This document shows, piece by piece, positions 8,169 through 18,910 of a DNA stretch of 64,000 nt. The stretch's first letter is position 1; the number at the start of each line of letters is the position of its first letter. The translations under genes were made by a program, and so were the position numbers. The notes beneath the pieces were generated by a model that was given only the letters and a program-made list of their open reading frames with translations, ran no database searches and was not told where the DNA came from. Origin of the DNA: Thermoguttaceae bacterium (GTDB lineage: Bacteria; Planctomycetota; Planctomycetia; Pirellulales; Thermoguttaceae); NCBI GenBank assembly GCA_017441605.1, contig JAFRXD010000078.1, positions 1 to 64,000 on the forward strand, given 5' to 3'.

Positions 8169-10388
8169 CTATCGGTTGAAGAACCAGTCGACGCTGGCGC
8201 GTTTCGAGTTCGGCTCGTTCGGTTTCAGGGAAACGCGGCAGAAGACGACGGACCCTTTGGGGACGCTCGCGGAGACCAAATTGGGCTCCGCGCGCCTTCC
8301 GTCGCTTTCGCCGATTTTGAGCTTTTGAGGGACGGCTTTGTCGTCGGAGGCGGGAGTCCAGACGCAGAGCTCGCCGACGGGGATTTCGTTTTCCGACGCG
8401 CCGCGAAGTCGCCAGACGTCGGCGAAATCGCGATCGAGCCAACCGACTCGCCGATAGAGGAAGGCGACGCGCTCGGTTTGCGCGTCGAGTTGAGGGGTCG
8501 TTTTATCGACTTCGAGGTGGTCTTTCGGCAAGAACGCGATTCTCGAGCTCGCGAGGCGTCGCAATTCGCGCAGCTCGGGGGCGTCGGCGCGGAAGCGGTC
8601 GATCGCCGCGACGTCGCGCAGTTTGGGGGCGTCGAGCATTTTGAGAAGGGGCTCTAGGCGCTTGCCGAAGTAGTAGTCGCTCGAGGCGAGCGTCGTCGCG
8701 CAATCGCGGAAAAGGGCGAAGCGGACCAGGGGATCGAGCCCCTCGACGGAGCGGATTTCGTTGAGGAAGTCGCACCACTGGGCGTACCACTGGGCGACGT
8801 CGGTCTCGCGCGTTTCGTCCTTGGCGTTTTTCGCCTTTTGGGAAAGCTCGGCGAGGATCTTGATTTGGCGCGACTCCTCGGCGGTTAGCTCGGGGGCGCT
8901 TTGGGGAATCTCGACTTCGGCGATCTCGCCCGAGGCGCTCGCGAAATAGCGATTGGCGCCGGGTTTAGGGGGCGCCGGGAGGTAGTAGAACAGGTCTTCG
9001 CTCGGGGCGTAAGTCCAGTATTTTTTGTTGAGTTCCGCCTCGATTCTCAGGACGATTTTGCGTCGGACCGGGACGTCGGAGCTCAATTGGAATTTCCATT
9101 CGTCGACTCTGCGCCGCAGGGCCGCCAACTCGGGGGGAGTCGCGGGGTCTTTCGCGGCGCTCAGGAAATCGAGGGCTTTTTGGGCGACTTCGTTGGGAAC
9201 GCGGAATCGCTCGAGGGCCTCGCCGTTCTCCTCGACGAAGGAGTTCCAGCGCTCGAGTTCGTCGAGCGCGTCGAGGGTCTTGGCGACGCTCGCGAAATCG
9301 CGGTCGTAAGAGGCGGCGAGGTCGTTGGTTTCGTCGCTCGAGGCGCTCGCGAGAAACGCCTTGGTCGCCTCCGGATTTAGCGCGGCGGCGTCGTAGTCGG
9401 CAAGTCGGGAGAAAAGGGCGCGATTCGACTCGATTAGGTCGCGAAACGTTTGGAGCTCTTCGGAGACGGCGGTCGTCTTTGCAAGCAAAGACGGCTCCGC
9501 GCTTTGGAGGGCGTCGCTCGCTTGCTCGCTCAGGGGGCGGAGCGCTTCGAGCCAAGCGTCCGGGTCTCGGAAATCTCGTTTTTTCAACTCTTGGAATTGA
9601 AAAACGATTCGCTCGAGCTCGCGCTCGGTTTCCTCGGGATCCGCGTAGGGAGAGGGGGCGGGCTCGTCGTTCCCCGCGAAATCGAAGGTCTCTTCCTCGG
9701 TTTCCAACGTCGCGTCGGAAACCGGCTCCGATTCGCCGAATTTTTCCTCGAGGGTTCGCTCGGGGATTGGGTCGACGCTCGGTTCGGCGTCCAAATCGGA
9801 AGGTTCTTCCGCGTCGTCGACCGGCGTTTCTTCCGGCGATTCCTCGGGCGCCGCGTCGACGTCGTCGGGAGTCGACTCGACCTCCGGTTCGGTTTCCGGC
9901 TCGGTTTCCGGCTCGGTTTCGGTTTCGCTCGGCGCGGAGATTTCCGGATTGTCCGTCGGGTTCGGCTCGGGGGCGGATTCCTCGGGAGCGTCGATTTCGG
10001 GCGTCGGTTCCTCGGGGGCGGAATCCTCGGGAGCGTCGATTTCGGGCGTCGACGCTTCGGGAACCGGTTCCTCGGTCGTCGATTCCTCGGTCGCGGGCGC
10101 TTCGGTCGCCGTTTCCTCGGGCGTCTCGGAGCGGGTTTCGGTCGGCGGACTCGGGGCGTCGGTTTCGGGCGGATTGAAGGAGCGCCCTCTCGACGTCATA
10201 AACGCCAAGGCGACGACGAACGGCACGAGAAACGCCAGCAAATTCAGGACGCAAGAGGGCTTGCGTTTCTTTTTGGGGCGATTCGCGCCGAGGGTCGGGA
10301 AGTCGTCGTCGACCTCGTTCGACCAGATCGGCTCGTCGATCGGATGGCGGACGGCGCCGCCGCTCGGTTTTTCTCGATAGGATTTCAT
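8169..10388 (-). CDS. Hypothetical membrane protein with acidic Pro/Glu/Thr repeat region
   Basis: 739 residues, strong AGGAGG before ATG 10388. A basic KKKRK patch (39-43) precedes a single membrane helix (about 46-64, [17 protein letters not shown]), giving an N-in, C-out topology. Residues about 72-240 are a highly acidic low-complexity stretch built from repeats such as [16 protein letters not shown] and [10 protein letters not shown]. The remaining 500 residues are mostly charged and helical (REKKDF-like alternation, many [15 protein letters not shown] segments) with no motif I recognise. It is the last gene of the queA-apbE-addA block. It is probably an envelope or periplasm-spanning structural protein; the acidic stalk resembles a flexible spacer. 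Confidence 0.8.
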   Translation of the reverse strand: MKSYREKPSGGAVRHPIDEPIWSNEVDDDFPTLGANRPKKKRKPSCVLNLLAFLVPFVVALAFMTSRGRSFNPPETDAPSPPTETRSETPEETATEAPATEESTTEEPVPEASTPEIDAPEDSAPEEPTPEIDAPEESAPEPNPTDNPEISAPSETETEPETEPETEPEVESTPDDVDAAPEESPEETPVDDAEEPSDLDAEPSVDPIPERTLEEKFGESEPVSDATLETEEETFDFAGNDEPAPSPYADPEETERELERIVFQFQELKKRDFRDPDAWLEALRPLSEQASDALQSAEPSLLAKTTAVSEELQTFRDLIESNRALFSRLADYDAAALNPEATKAFLASASSDETNDLAASYDRDFASVAKTLDALDELERWNSFVEENGEALERFRVPNEVAQKALDFLSAAKDPATPPELAALRRRVDEWKFQLSSDVPVRRKIVLRIEAELNKKYWTYAPSEDLFYYLPAPPKPGANRYFASASGEIAEVEIPQSAPELTAEESRQIKILAELSQKAKNAKDETRETDVAQWYAQWCDFLNEIRSVEGLDPLVRFALFRDCATTLASSDYYFGKRLEPLLKMLDAPKLRDVAAIDRFRADAPELRELRRLASSRIAFLPKDHLEVDKTTPQLDAQTERVAFLYRRVGWLDRDFADVWRLRGASENEIPVGELCVWTPASDDKAVPQKLKIGESDGRRAEPNLVSASVPKGSVVFCRVSLKPNEPNSKRASVDWFFNR

Positions 10389-10430
10389 CGCGCCTCCTTG
10401 TTTTGCGCTTCCCTCGTTTCCCCTAATCGG

Positions 10431-13400
10431 TTACTCGATAATATAGTTTCGCTCTTCGTCGGGCCAGTCTTCGGCGACGAAGGCGAGTCTGACGGTTATT
10501 TGCTCGCGCGAAAGCCCGGTTCGTCGCTCGACCGCTTTCGCGTACTCTCCAAGTTGCGCTCGGTACTCCAGGTAGGTTTCTTCGGACGGTTTGTATCGAT
10601 CGGTTTTGAAGTCGATCACGTCGGCGGCGACAAGTTTTCCCTCTTTGTAGAGGAGAACGAGCCGGTCGATCGTTCCTCGAACGAGAAGGTCGCCCCCTTC
10701 GGTTCGGGAGAAGGGCGTCTCTCGGAGCGCTTTGACCTCGAACCCCGGGTAGGAGGATTGGCTCAGGAGTTTTTGGACAAACTCCGACCCGCACATATCG
10801 CGGAATCTTTGGGCGACGCGCCCGACTTGCGCGGGATCGAATAGGAACGGACGAATCGCGGCGTCGAGCTCCTCTTTGGAGGGGACGCCGCCGCGGTCGA
10901 GCCATTCGACGCGCTCGAAACAGGCGTGAATCGCGGAACCGTCGCGGAATCGGGTTCCCGGGGTCCATCGCAGCGACTCGCGCCCTCCGGTCGGGGTTTT
11001 GCGGTGGAAAAGGAGTCGACGCGCGGGGGCGCCTTGGGGCAAGTCGCGATTGGTTATCGGCGCTTGGGGCTCAAGGCTTTCGGGAGTTCGCGACTCGCGC
11101 TCGGCCGACTCGTCGTCGTCCCAATTCGGGTCTCCGAATTGACAAAGGATTTGGGGTCGCGGATCGTTCGCTAGGGCGCTCGGATCGCCGACGTATTTCC
11201 CGGCGAACCCTTCGACGAGGATTTTCGCGCTCGTCAACGTCTTGCCCCCTCGCGACTTTGGAGGAACGATGGCGACCAGTTCCCGAACGGGTCGCGTGAG
11301 TCCGACGTAAAGCAAATTGAGGGCTTCTTGGACTCGCGACGTCGTTTGGTCGGCGAAGGTTTCGGGCAGCCATTCGTCGAGGGGTTCGGGGAGATCCTCG
11401 AGCAGGCTCTCGGAAACGTATTTGACCGCGGCGTCGACCGGGGCTTCGAGCTCGCCTTTCGATTTGTCGCGATGGACGTAAATCTTTTTAAGGTCGACGC
11501 GGTTGATATTGTCGGCCAAGTCGGGCAGGACGACGATATCGAACTCGAGTCCCTTGGACTTGTGCAGGCTCATTACCCGCAATGTCGCGGCGGAGGGGGA
11601 CTCGGCTTTAAACTCTCGCGCCGCCAAAATAAAGCGGTCGAGGGAGAGCTCGTCGACGCGTTGGTTATAACCATAAGCAAATTCGACGAGCTTGTCGAGA
11701 CGTTCCTTGTCGCGCTCGGCGGGGCAAACGGGCAGCAGCAGATCGCGGATTTCCGAGAGGAAATCTCCGAGCCCTTTCGTTTCCAGTTCCTTTCTCGCGC
11801 GGCGGGAGACGTCTTGCCCTTTGAAGGGCGCGTCGAAGTTTTCGGGCGTCAAATTGAATTTTTTCGAGAGGGGCTCGATTGTCGCGACGCGGTACCTCGC
11901 GACGGAGTCCCCCGAGCGCGCCGCCATTTGCAGGACGGCGAGGGCGGCGTCGACGGCGGGGGAGTCGGCGATCGGGGAGCCTCCCTCTTCGCTAATTTCG
12001 ACGTCCTCGCCTCGGAATCGCTCTTTCAGTTTGGAGATGATTTGCGCGATCGCTTTATTCGTTCGCGCGAGAACGCCGATGGACGCGCGCGGACGGCGTT
12101 TGCGCAACTGGTAAACTCGCTCGACGACGTAGAGCATGGTCGCTTGCTTTTGCAGGCTGGAATCGGAGATTCCGCTCGCGGAGTTCGCGTCGCTTTCGTC
12201 GTCGCCGGAACCGTCGTCGAAGAGGGATCGCATTTCGGGCTTGGGCTCGTCCTCCGCCCTCGGAGCCGCGGCGTCGATCGGGTCAAGACTAACCGAGATA
12301 AACGAGCCCCCGTCGTTCTTTTCGACGGTCGGAGCTTGCTCGAGAGACCAATGCCCGGGCAGGGACTCGTTTTTCGGCGCGACGCGGTGCGTTTCAAATC
12401 CTTTGCTCCAGCGGAGAACAGCTTTGCGGATCGCGGTCGCGGCGAGACTCGCAGACTCGTCGCCGTCGCCCCCGGCGAGCGCGGGGTTTTCGCGAATATT
12501 TTCGAAGAGCTCGTTGACCGCGTCGATAATAGTCGGGCAGCTGCGCCAGTTGATCGCCATCGAGTCGCTCGCGACGTTCGGCAAATCGCGCTCGATGGAG
12601 TCGAAAATTTCGGCGCGTCCGCCGCGCCATCCGTAAATGGCCTGCTTAACGTCGCCGACGCAGTAGAAGGAGCCGGGAATTCGCCCGGTCGACTCGTCGA
12701 CGCGCCTCGTAACCGCCGATAAAGCGAACGGTTTGATAATCTTCCATTGCGGGAAGGACGCGTCTTGGAACTCGTCGAGCAGGACGTGGGAGATTTTCGA
12801 GTCGAGGCGATAGACGATTTGGCGGAGTTTGTCGGCGAGCTGGAGCTCGGAGATCAGTCGGGTCAGGTCCTCGAAGCGATAGGCTCCTTTTTCGCGCTTC
12901 GCCTCGTCGAAGCTCCGAGCGGCGACGTCGAGGAGGTTCCAAGTGGCGCGGAGAACTTTGGACATTTCGGCGAATTTCAATTGCCTGGCGTAGTTTCCGC
13001 TTTGGAGGACGGCGTCGACGAGATCCTCCGGAATCGGTTTGTTGTAGAACGACTTGCCGTTTCGAGCTTTATCTAGTAACCCGTTCTTGTTGAGATTATC
13101 CCAGTCCTTTCCCAAGAACAGCGCGATAAACGTATCGGCGGATTTGCGGATTCGTCCGTCGACGCGCTTGGCTTCGACCTCGACGTCCAGATTCGCTCGC
13201 GCCAATTGCAACTTTTCGCAAAGCGAGTCGTAGTCGAGAGCGGAGTCGAGCCCCTCTTCCAGTCTGGTCCAGGCGCTCGGGGGCGATTCGCGAAAAATCT
13301 CGAGGGAATTGCCGACGATCTCGGCGATTTGTCTTTCGACGGAGCGCTCGAACTCGCCTTTGAAGAGGGCTCTGGCGAGGGTAACGGCGGCTTCGAGATC

Positions 13401-13886
13401 GGCTTGGGCGAAGGCTTCGAGGAGCGCGGAGCGCATCAGGAGACGATCCTCGAGTTCCTCGACGATATTCCAGTTGGGGGGCAGCCCGAGCTCGAAGGCG
13501 TATCCCCCGGCGATTTGCATAAAGAAGGAGTCGAGGGTGCAGACGCGAGCGCGTTGGGGCTCTCGAACGAGATCGACCAATTTGTTTTGGAAGACGCGTC
13601 GGGCGTTTTCGGGGGTAAGCCCGACGCGTTCGGCGAAGGCGTCGTCGCGGTCGCAGAGCTCTTGGCGCAGTTTTTCGGCGCCCTCGGCGGAGGCGGCGCC
13701 GAGCCCGAGCCTGGCGAAGACTCTCGCCTTGATTTCTCCGGCGGCTTTTCGAGTGAACGTGGTCGCCAAAATGGAGTCGACCGGCTCGCCGCAGAGGATC
13801 AGTTTGAGGAATCGCTCGGAAAGCTTAAAAGTTTTTCCCGACCCGGCGGAGGCGCGAACCACTTTGTTTTCAAAAGAGTAACTCAT
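10431..13886 (-). CDS. addA: UvrD-family helicase-nuclease, AddA-like
   Basis: 1151 residues from the ATG at 13886 (GAGG upstream), preferred over a TTG at 13895. It is expected to act with AddB in double-strand break end resection. Superfamily 1A helicase motifs: Walker A ASAGSGKT at residues 12-19, LLDEFQDAS (motif II), [13 protein letters not shown] (motif III), [13 protein letters not shown] (motif V-like) and a later [12 protein letters not shown] (motif VI). The C-terminus carries the RecB-type nuclease signature VIDFKTDRY after [13 protein letters not shown]. Length fits AddA. No AddB partner gene lies in this window; downstream is the acidic membrane protein and upstream is apbE, so addB would have to be elsewhere. 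Confidence 0.9.
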   Translation of the reverse strand: MSYSFENKVVRASAGSGKTFKLSERFLKLILCGEPVDSILATTFTRKAAGEIKARVFARLGLGAASAEGAEKLRQELCDRDDAFAERVGLTPENARRVFQNKLVDLVREPQRARVCTLDSFFMQIAGGYAFELGLPPNWNIVEELEDRLLMRSALLEAFAQADLEAAVTLARALFKGEFERSVERQIAEIVGNSLEIFRESPPSAWTRLEEGLDSALDYDSLCEKLQLARANLDVEVEAKRVDGRIRKSADTFIALFLGKDWDNLNKNGLLDKARNGKSFYNKPIPEDLVDAVLQSGNYARQLKFAEMSKVLRATWNLLDVAARSFDEAKREKGAYRFEDLTRLISELQLADKLRQIVYRLDSKISHVLLDEFQDASFPQWKIIKPFALSAVTRRVDESTGRIPGSFYCVGDVKQAIYGWRGGRAEIFDSIERDLPNVASDSMAINWRSCPTIIDAVNELFENIRENPALAGGDGDESASLAATAIRKAVLRWSKGFETHRVAPKNESLPGHWSLEQAPTVEKNDGGSFISVSLDPIDAAAPRAEDEPKPEMRSLFDDGSGDDESDANSASGISDSSLQKQATMLYVVERVYQLRKRRPRASIGVLARTNKAIAQIISKLKERFRGEDVEISEEGGSPIADSPAVDAALAVLQMAARSGDSVARYRVATIEPLSKKFNLTPENFDAPFKGQDVSRRARKELETKGLGDFLSEIRDLLLPVCPAERDKERLDKLVEFAYGYNQRVDELSLDRFILAAREFKAESPSAATLRVMSLHKSKGLEFDIVVLPDLADNINRVDLKKIYVHRDKSKGELEAPVDAAVKYVSESLLEDLPEPLDEWLPETFADQTTSRVQEALNLLYVGLTRPVRELVAIVPPKSRGGKTLTSAKILVEGFAGKYVGDPSALANDPRPQILCQFGDPNWDDDESAERESRTPESLEPQAPITNRDLPQGAPARRLLFHRKTPTGGRESLRWTPGTRFRDGSAIHACFERVEWLDRGGVPSKEELDAAIRPFLFDPAQVGRVAQRFRDMCGSEFVQKLLSQSSYPGFEVKALRETPFSRTEGGDLLVRGTIDRLVLLYKEGKLVAADVIDFKTDRYKPSEETYLEYRAQLGEYAKAVERRTGLSREQITVRLAFVAEDWPDEERNYIIE

Positions 13887-13955
13887 TTGAATCAAACCTC
13901 GTTTGCGTCGATCGTTCGAATAAGCTCGCGCGGGGTCGGGAGCGCGAGAGGACCG

Positions 13956-15314
13956 CTATTTCTTGTTCGCCTTTTCTTTTTTCTCGGCCTTTTTTTCCTC
14001 GAGGAACTCGTCCATCGTTTTGGAGTCGAGGGCGTCGAAGGCGGGGGTCGAGGTTTCGACGAGCTCCGCGGCGGAGTCGTCTTTTCGGACTAAAAAGAGG
14101 GCGGGAACGCCGAGCTTTTGGGCGAGGTCGGAGCCTTCTTTGGCGCCGAGGACGAACAGCCCGGTGGCGTAGGCGTCGGCTTCGGCGCAGGAGAACGCGT
14201 CGGCGGAACTCGAAGCGACGGAAACGGATCCGAGCCGCTCTTTGCTCGCGGCGCCTTCGTCGACGATCTCGGTCGGTTTTCCGGTTCTGGGGTCTAGAAT
14301 GTGAGAGAAACGAACGTCGCCGACTTGTCGGTAGTTTCGGTAGTCTCCGCTCGTGGCGAGGGCGGCGGCGTTTTCGTTCGATCCGACGCGCAGAACCCGA
14401 TAGAGCTCGGGAGCCTCGCGCTCGTTTTCGTTTTCGGGTCGAGTCGCGGGTTTTTCAATACCGAGGGTCCACGGGGCGGTTTTGGGTTTTTTCGAGTCGT
14501 CCGCGTCGGGGTCCAAAATTTTCTCGCCTCGGCATCGAATCTCGCCGCCGACTTCGAGCATATAGGACGTCAACCCTCGCTCTTCCAAGGCTTTGCCGGC
14601 GAGATCGGCGGCGAATCCCTTGGCGACCCCGGAGAGATCGATCGTTAGAGACGGAATCGATTTTTTGAGCCCCGGCTTCGGTTCGGCGCGGACTTCGAGC
14701 TTATCGTAGCCGACGTTTTGCTTAATCGCGTCGATTTGCTCGTCGGAGGGGAGCGCGACGAGCGGGGCCTTGTTCGGACCAAAGCGATAAAGGTTCACCA
14801 ACGGGGCGACGGTAATATCGAAGGCGCCGCCGGTGTTTTTGGAGACTTTTTGAGCGATGGACACGATTTCGGCGGTTTCCGGGGAGACGTCGAACCAATC
14901 GGTCGAATCGGAGGCGTTGAACTTGGAAATTTCCGAATCGGCGCGATAGGTCGAGGCGATCGAGTCGACGAAATCGAGCCGCTTTTGAACGATTTTCGCC
15001 AGAAGGGTTTCGCAGGCGTCGATCGGTTCTTCCTCGTCGCTCGTCATTTCTTCGTCGTTGTTGATTTGCAGGAGTTGATCCGTGCTGGCGCAAACGAGGG
15101 CGCTCCAGTAGGTGCCCATCGTCTTCCCTTCGACGGCGAAGACTTGGCCGCGATTTTCGTCGGTTTTGGGCTTGTCCAACAGATAGGGTTTGAGCATATA
15201 GAGGACGAGCAGCGCCACGATTCCAACGCGTATAAAAAGCCCCGAGTTGGAGCCTTGGGGTCGCTCTTCGACATTTTCGGCGGAAACGGTTTTTTGAGTT
15301 TTTTTATTTGGCAT
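13956..15314 (-). CDS. apbE: FAD:protein FMN transferase ApbE
   Basis: 452 residues from ATG 15314; an in-frame TTG at 15329 is less likely. ApbE covalently attaches FMN to Thr/Ser of exported flavoproteins such as RnfG, NqrC or FMN_bind proteins. An N-terminal membrane helix (VGIVALLVLYML) without a lipobox anchors it. Family motifs are MGTYWSALV, DITVAPLVNLYRFGP, IDLSGVAKGFAADLAG (the Mg/FAD-binding region) and YMLEVGGEIRCRG, then ILDPRTGKP with the expected ALATSGDYRNY before it. A 20-residue acidic insertion (INNDEEMTSDEEEP) near residue 80 and a Lys/Glu-rich tail are additions. No obvious FMN_bind substrate is encoded in the window. Confidence 0.93.
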   Translation of the reverse strand: MPNKKTQKTVSAENVEERPQGSNSGLFIRVGIVALLVLYMLKPYLLDKPKTDENRGQVFAVEGKTMGTYWSALVCASTDQLLQINNDEEMTSDEEEPIDACETLLAKIVQKRLDFVDSIASTYRADSEISKFNASDSTDWFDVSPETAEIVSIAQKVSKNTGGAFDITVAPLVNLYRFGPNKAPLVALPSDEQIDAIKQNVGYDKLEVRAEPKPGLKKSIPSLTIDLSGVAKGFAADLAGKALEERGLTSYMLEVGGEIRCRGEKILDPDADDSKKPKTAPWTLGIEKPATRPENENEREAPELYRVLRVGSNENAAALATSGDYRNYRQVGDVRFSHILDPRTGKPTEIVDEGAASKERLGSVSVASSSADAFSCAEADAYATGLFVLGAKEGSDLAQKLGVPALFLVRKDDSAAELVETSTPAFDALDSKTMDEFLEEKKAEKKEKANKK

Positions 15315-15355
15315 TTTCGCGCTCGGCAAATTTAATCGACGTTTTCGTCGGAACC

Positions 15356-16729
15356 TTAGAGAATCAGCATCGCGTCGCCGTAACTGTAAAAGCGATAGTC
15401 CTCGGCGATCGCCTCTTGGTAGGCGCGCTTAATCAACTCGTCGCCTCCGAAGGTTCGTATCATAATAACGAGGGTGGATTTTGGCAGGTGGAAGTTGGTG
15501 AGCATCGCGTCGACCGACTTGAAGCGATAGGGCGGTCGAATAAAGAGATTGGTCGAGCCGGAGAACGGCCGCAATTTCTTGTCGTTAAGCCCGGTCGAAT
15601 CGACGGTTCCGTCGTCGAGAAGATTGCTCGCGGACTCCAAGGTTCTCGCGGAGGTGGTTCCGACGGCGACGATTCGGCCTCCTCGCGCTCGGCGCTCCTC
15701 GAGGGTCGCGACGACTTTTTCGGAGATGGTCGCGAACTCGGAGTGCATATGGTGCTCGGAGAGTTTCGAGACGGAAATCGGCTTGAACGTTCCGGCTCCG
15801 ACGTGCAGAGTGACGGGGCAAACGGCGACGCCCATATCTCGGATTTCGTCGAGGAGCTCTTCGGTGAAGTGCAACCCGGCGGTCGGCGCGGCGACGGCGC
15901 CCGGGGTTCGCGCGTAAACCGTTTGGTAGTCTTCGCGATCGGAGGGCTTCATAAGCCCGTCGCGGATATAGGGGGGAATCGGAACCCATCCGACGCGATC
16001 GAGAAAGGAGAAGGAGTCCTCGCCCTCGTCGAGCAAAGGCTTTACGATTAGGGTCTTCGCCTCGGTTCTCGCCTCGACTTGCAGATAGCGCTTGACGCCG
16101 CTCCCCTCGGAATCGCGCAACAGGATCTTTTCGCCGGGTCGCAACTTTCCCCGGGTTTTGGACATAATCTCCCAAAGCCCCCTAGGGTCGCATTGGAGGA
16201 AGAGGCCTTCCCAGCGGCCTCCGGTCTCGACGCGCTCGCCCAGCAGTCGCGCCGGAAGCACCTTCGTGTCGTTGAGAACCAGCGCGTCTTCCGGTCGCAG
16301 GAAGGAGAGAATATCGCGGACGCGGGAGTGGGAAATCTTGCCGGAGGCGCGATCGACGACCATCATGCGGGCGGCGGCGCGGTCGGGCAGGGGGGTTTGG
16401 GCGATCAAGCGCTCGGGTAGCTCGTAGTCGTACTGGTCGAGCTCGTTCTCCTCGGATTGGGGAACCTTTTCGATCGGGGGAGCCGAGGGGGTTTTTTCCA
16501 AGAGCTCGCCGCTCGCTGGTTTGGGGGTCGGTTCCCGACGCGACTCGACGCGCGCTCGACTCGGTTTCTTTTTTCCGGAAGAGCCGCCTAGAATCGAGGA
16601 CAAAAGTCTATTGAATAAATCGCCCAATGTTTCGCTATCCGATCGCCGCCGCGACGCGGGGCGCTTAATTGTTGACGTTCGTTTCGTCGAGGGCGCGACT
16701 CGATCCAAGGGTCGCGCGCTCGGAACCAA
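15356..16729 (-). CDS. queA: S-adenosylmethionine:tRNA ribosyltransferase-isomerase QueA
   Basis: Transfers the ribosyl moiety of SAM to 7-aminomethyl-7-deazaguanine in tRNA to give epoxyqueuosine. The QueA core begins at about residue 97 of this frame with LDQYDYELPERLIAQTPLP and continues with LNDTKVLPARLLG, PTAGLHFTEEL, LHVGAGTFKP and a C-terminal YRFYSYGDAMLIL, complete to the end. About 95 residues before the core are Arg/Lys/Pro/Ser-rich and not part of QueA. The first codon of the frame (TTG at 16729) sits inside a TATAAT box on the minus strand, so translation must start further down; no ATG precedes the core. TTG codons inside the extension (for example the one giving TLGDLFNRLL) are candidates. 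Function is certain, start is not. Confidence 0.93.
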   Translation of the reverse strand: MVPSARPLDRVAPSTKRTSTIKRPASRRRSDSETLGDLFNRLLSSILGGSSGKKKPSRARVESRREPTPKPASGELLEKTPSAPPIEKVPQSEENELDQYDYELPERLIAQTPLPDRAAARMMVVDRASGKISHSRVRDILSFLRPEDALVLNDTKVLPARLLGERVETGGRWEGLFLQCDPRGLWEIMSKTRGKLRPGEKILLRDSEGSGVKRYLQVEARTEAKTLIVKPLLDEGEDSFSFLDRVGWVPIPPYIRDGLMKPSDREDYQTVYARTPGAVAAPTAGLHFTEELLDEIRDMGVAVCPVTLHVGAGTFKPISVSKLSEHHMHSEFATISEKVVATLEERRARGGRIVAVGTTSARTLESASNLLDDGTVDSTGLNDKKLRPFSGSTNLFIRPPYRFKSVDAMLTNFHLPKSTLVIMIRTFGGDELIKRAYQEAIAEDYRFYSYGDAMLIL

Positions 16730-16819
16730 TTATAACGGTTTTTGCGGTAAATAAAAGGACGCGAGCTTCCTTTTGCGCCAATTTTAGGGAAAACAACGAA
16801 CTTTTTCAACGGTCGGGGG

Positions 16820-16849
16820 TTGAAATCGGCGCTTTGGTTCGCGTATAAT
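16820..16849 (+). promoter_or_regulatory. Promoter of the glycosyltransferase-to-glycosidase operon
   Basis: TTGAAA (16820-16825), an 18-bp spacer and TATAAT (16844-16849), 57 bp before the ATG at 16907. A TTG start at 16820 would lie in the -35 box, which argues for the ATG. It is divergent from queA, which has a TATAAT of its own on the other strand at about 16730. Confidence 0.78.
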
Positions 16850-16906
16850 GTCGGGGCGCGGTCGCGCTTTCGCGTCGCGTTTTGGAACGGTCAATTGGAA
16901 CGGAGC

Positions 16907-18118
16907 ATGTCTCGTCGAGAAGAAGTCGCGCGAAGGAACAAGACCCCGCTCGACGTCGCGTTTTTGATAACGGAGCTGGCCCCCGGGGGCGCGGAAAAAG
17001 CCCTGACTCGGTTGGCGCTCGGGCTCGATCGGGCGAGATTTCGCCCGGTCGTTTACTCGCTGAGCGGTCGAGCGAGCGATCGGGAAAAGTCGCTCGCGCC
17101 GGTTCTTCGGGAATCCGGAATCGAGGTCGTCGAGCTCGGCGCGAAGAGCGCGCTCGATATTCCTCGGGCGTTTCGCGCGCTTCGTCGGAATCTTCGGCGC
17201 CGGAAGCCGATTTTGTTGCAGTCGTTTATGTTCCACGGGAACTTGCTCGGACGTTTCGCGGGTCGAGCGGCGGGGGTTCCGATTATTTGTTCCGGGATCC
17301 GGGTCGCGGAGCGAGATTCTCGTTTTCGGCTCGCGCTCGATCGTTGGACGAAGAGTCTCGTCGACGTTTGGGTCTGCGTCGGTGAATCGGTCGCGAAGTT
17401 TACTCGCGAGACGGGCAAAATTCCCGCGGATCGAGTCGTTTCGATCCCGAACGGGGCGGAGACGATCGAAGTCGGGGGCTCGATTCGGGCGCTGACGGCG
17501 GGGGGAGCTTTGGAATCGCTCGAAGGGGAGCGCGCCAAGTCCGCGGTCCCCGAGGGATTCGGGCGGCGAAAACGGCTGATCGCGGTCGGGCGACTCGCGC
17601 CCCAAAAGGGGTTCGATTGGCTTTTGGAAAATTTCCCCGCGCTGTTCGACGAGTCGACGCGACGGGATTGGGAGCTTTGGATCGTCGGAGAGGGCCCCGA
17701 GCGCGCTCGGTTGGAGCGAATCGTCCGAGAGCGCGGTTTGGAAAAAGACGTTTGGCTCGCCGGTTGGCGCCCGGACGTTTCCGATTTGCTGTCGGAGTCG
17801 GAGCTGTTTCTGCTTCCCTCGCGCTGGGAGGGGTTTCCGAACGCGCTTTTGGAGGCGGCGGCGCTCGGAGTCGCCGCGCTTTGCGCGAACGTCGAGGGGG
17901 TCGAGGAGATCCTCGGGGGCTCGGAGCCGCAAATCGCGGCGCCCGGGGACGTCGGCGAGTGGTCGCGCAAAATCGCGGCGCTAACGGGCGACCCGGCGTT
18001 GAGAGCGGAGCTTGGCAAAAGGAATCGCGCGCGAGTCGCGAGCGAGTTTACGAACGAACGAGTCGTCGAGCGATACGCTCGGCTTTGGACGCAATTAATC
18101 GAGGAGAAGTTGAAATGA
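16907..18118 (+). CDS. GT4-type glycosyltransferase
   Basis: 403 residues, ATG 16907 with CGGAG just upstream. A GT-B fold group 1 glycosyltransferase, expected to transfer a sugar from an NDP donor to a lipid or glycan acceptor at the cytoplasmic face. N-terminal motif VAFLITELAPGGAEKALTRL matches the family's glycine-rich acceptor loop. The C-terminal domain has LIAVGRLAPQKGFDWLLENF, WIVGEGPERARLERI and the EGFPNALLEAAALG segment, where the two Glu of the EX7E donor-binding motif lie. First gene of the six-gene run; its TGA overlaps the ATG of the SDR gene, indicating translational coupling. Donor and acceptor cannot be assigned. Confidence 0.9.
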   Translation: MSRREEVARRNKTPLDVAFLITELAPGGAEKALTRLALGLDRARFRPVVYSLSGRASDREKSLAPVLRESGIEVVELGAKSALDIPRAFRALRRNLRRRKPILLQSFMFHGNLLGRFAGRAAGVPIICSGIRVAERDSRFRLALDRWTKSLVDVWVCVGESVAKFTRETGKIPADRVVSIPNGAETIEVGGSIRALTAGGALESLEGERAKSAVPEGFGRRKRLIAVGRLAPQKGFDWLLENFPALFDESTRRDWELWIVGEGPERARLERIVRERGLEKDVWLAGWRPDVSDLLSESELFLLPSRWEGFPNALLEAAALGVAALCANVEGVEEILGGSEPQIAAPGDVGEWSRKIAALTGDPALRAELGKRNRARVASEFTNERVVERYARLWTQLIEEKLK

Positions 18119-18885
18119 AAGTCGCGTTGATCACGGGCGGCGGTCGCGGAATAGGCGCGGGAATCGCGGACGCGTTGGCGGCGGAGTCGTGGAACGTCGC
18201 GTTTTGCGGACGCACCGAGCCGGAGAAAATGAAGGCGCGAGTCGCCGAACTCGAGAAGAAACACGACGTCCGCGCGCTTTACGTCCAGTGCGACGTTTCG
18301 AATCGGGACGATCGCCGCGCGACGTTCGCGCGCGTTCTCGAGGAATTCGGGTCGCTCAACGCGCTGGTCAACAACGCGGGGGTCGCCCCGTTGGTTCGCG
18401 CCGATATTATGGAGGCGACGGAGGAGAGCTTCGATCGCGTGATGAACATTAATTTGAAGGGACCCTATTTCCTCACGCAATTGGTCGCGAACTACATGGC
18501 GGAGCAAAAGAAGAAAGATCCGAACTTTTCGGCGACGATCGTCAACGTCGGATCGGTCTCGGCGACGGTCGCGAGCGTAAGTCGCGGCGAGTATTGCCTT
18601 TCCAAAGCGGGCGTCGGAATGGCGACGCTGCTTTGGGCGGTTCGCTTGGCGGAATTCGGGATTCCGGTCTACGAAATACGCCCGGGGATTATTAAGTCGG
18701 ACATGACGTCGGCGGTAACGGCGAAGTACGACAAACTGATCGCCGAGGGGTTGACCCTGCAACCGCGCTGGGGGTTGCCGGAGGACGTTGGCAAGGCGGT
18801 CGCCTCGCTGCTGCGGGGAGATTTTCCGTACTCGACGGGTCAGACGATCAACGTCGGGGGCGGCATGGAAATAGGACGATTGTAA
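18115..18885 (+). CDS. Short-chain dehydrogenase/reductase
   Basis: 256 residues. ATG 18115 overlaps the previous stop (ATGA). Classical SDR: TGGGRGIG NAD(P)-binding loop at residues 7-14, LVNNAGVAPL, catalytic Ser in VNVGSVSATV, and YCLSK as the YxxxK pair, then IRPGIIKSDM. The C-terminus (YSTGQTINVGGGM) is typical of 3-oxoacyl-ACP-reductase-like and sugar or steroid dehydrogenases. The frame is open far upstream inside the glycosyltransferase gene, but that part is only a shadow. It probably oxidises or reduces a hydroxyl of the compound handled by the downstream flavoenzymes; the substrate is unknown. Confidence 0.93.
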   Translation: MKVALITGGGRGIGAGIADALAAESWNVAFCGRTEPEKMKARVAELEKKHDVRALYVQCDVSNRDDRRATFARVLEEFGSLNALVNNAGVAPLVRADIMEATEESFDRVMNINLKGPYFLTQLVANYMAEQKKKDPNFSATIVNVGSVSATVASVSRGEYCLSKAGVGMATLLWAVRLAEFGIPVYEIRPGIIKSDMTSAVTAKYDKLIAEGLTLQPRWGLPEDVGKAVASLLRGDFPYSTGQTINVGGGMEIGRL

Positions 18886-18910
18886 GCGGCGCGCCGACGG
18901 ACGAAGAACA

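Noticed and set aside
16820..16906. N-terminal extension of the glycosyltransferase from TTG 16820
   Set aside because: This TTG coincides with the -35 box of a good promoter, and the ATG at 16907 has a ribosome binding site.
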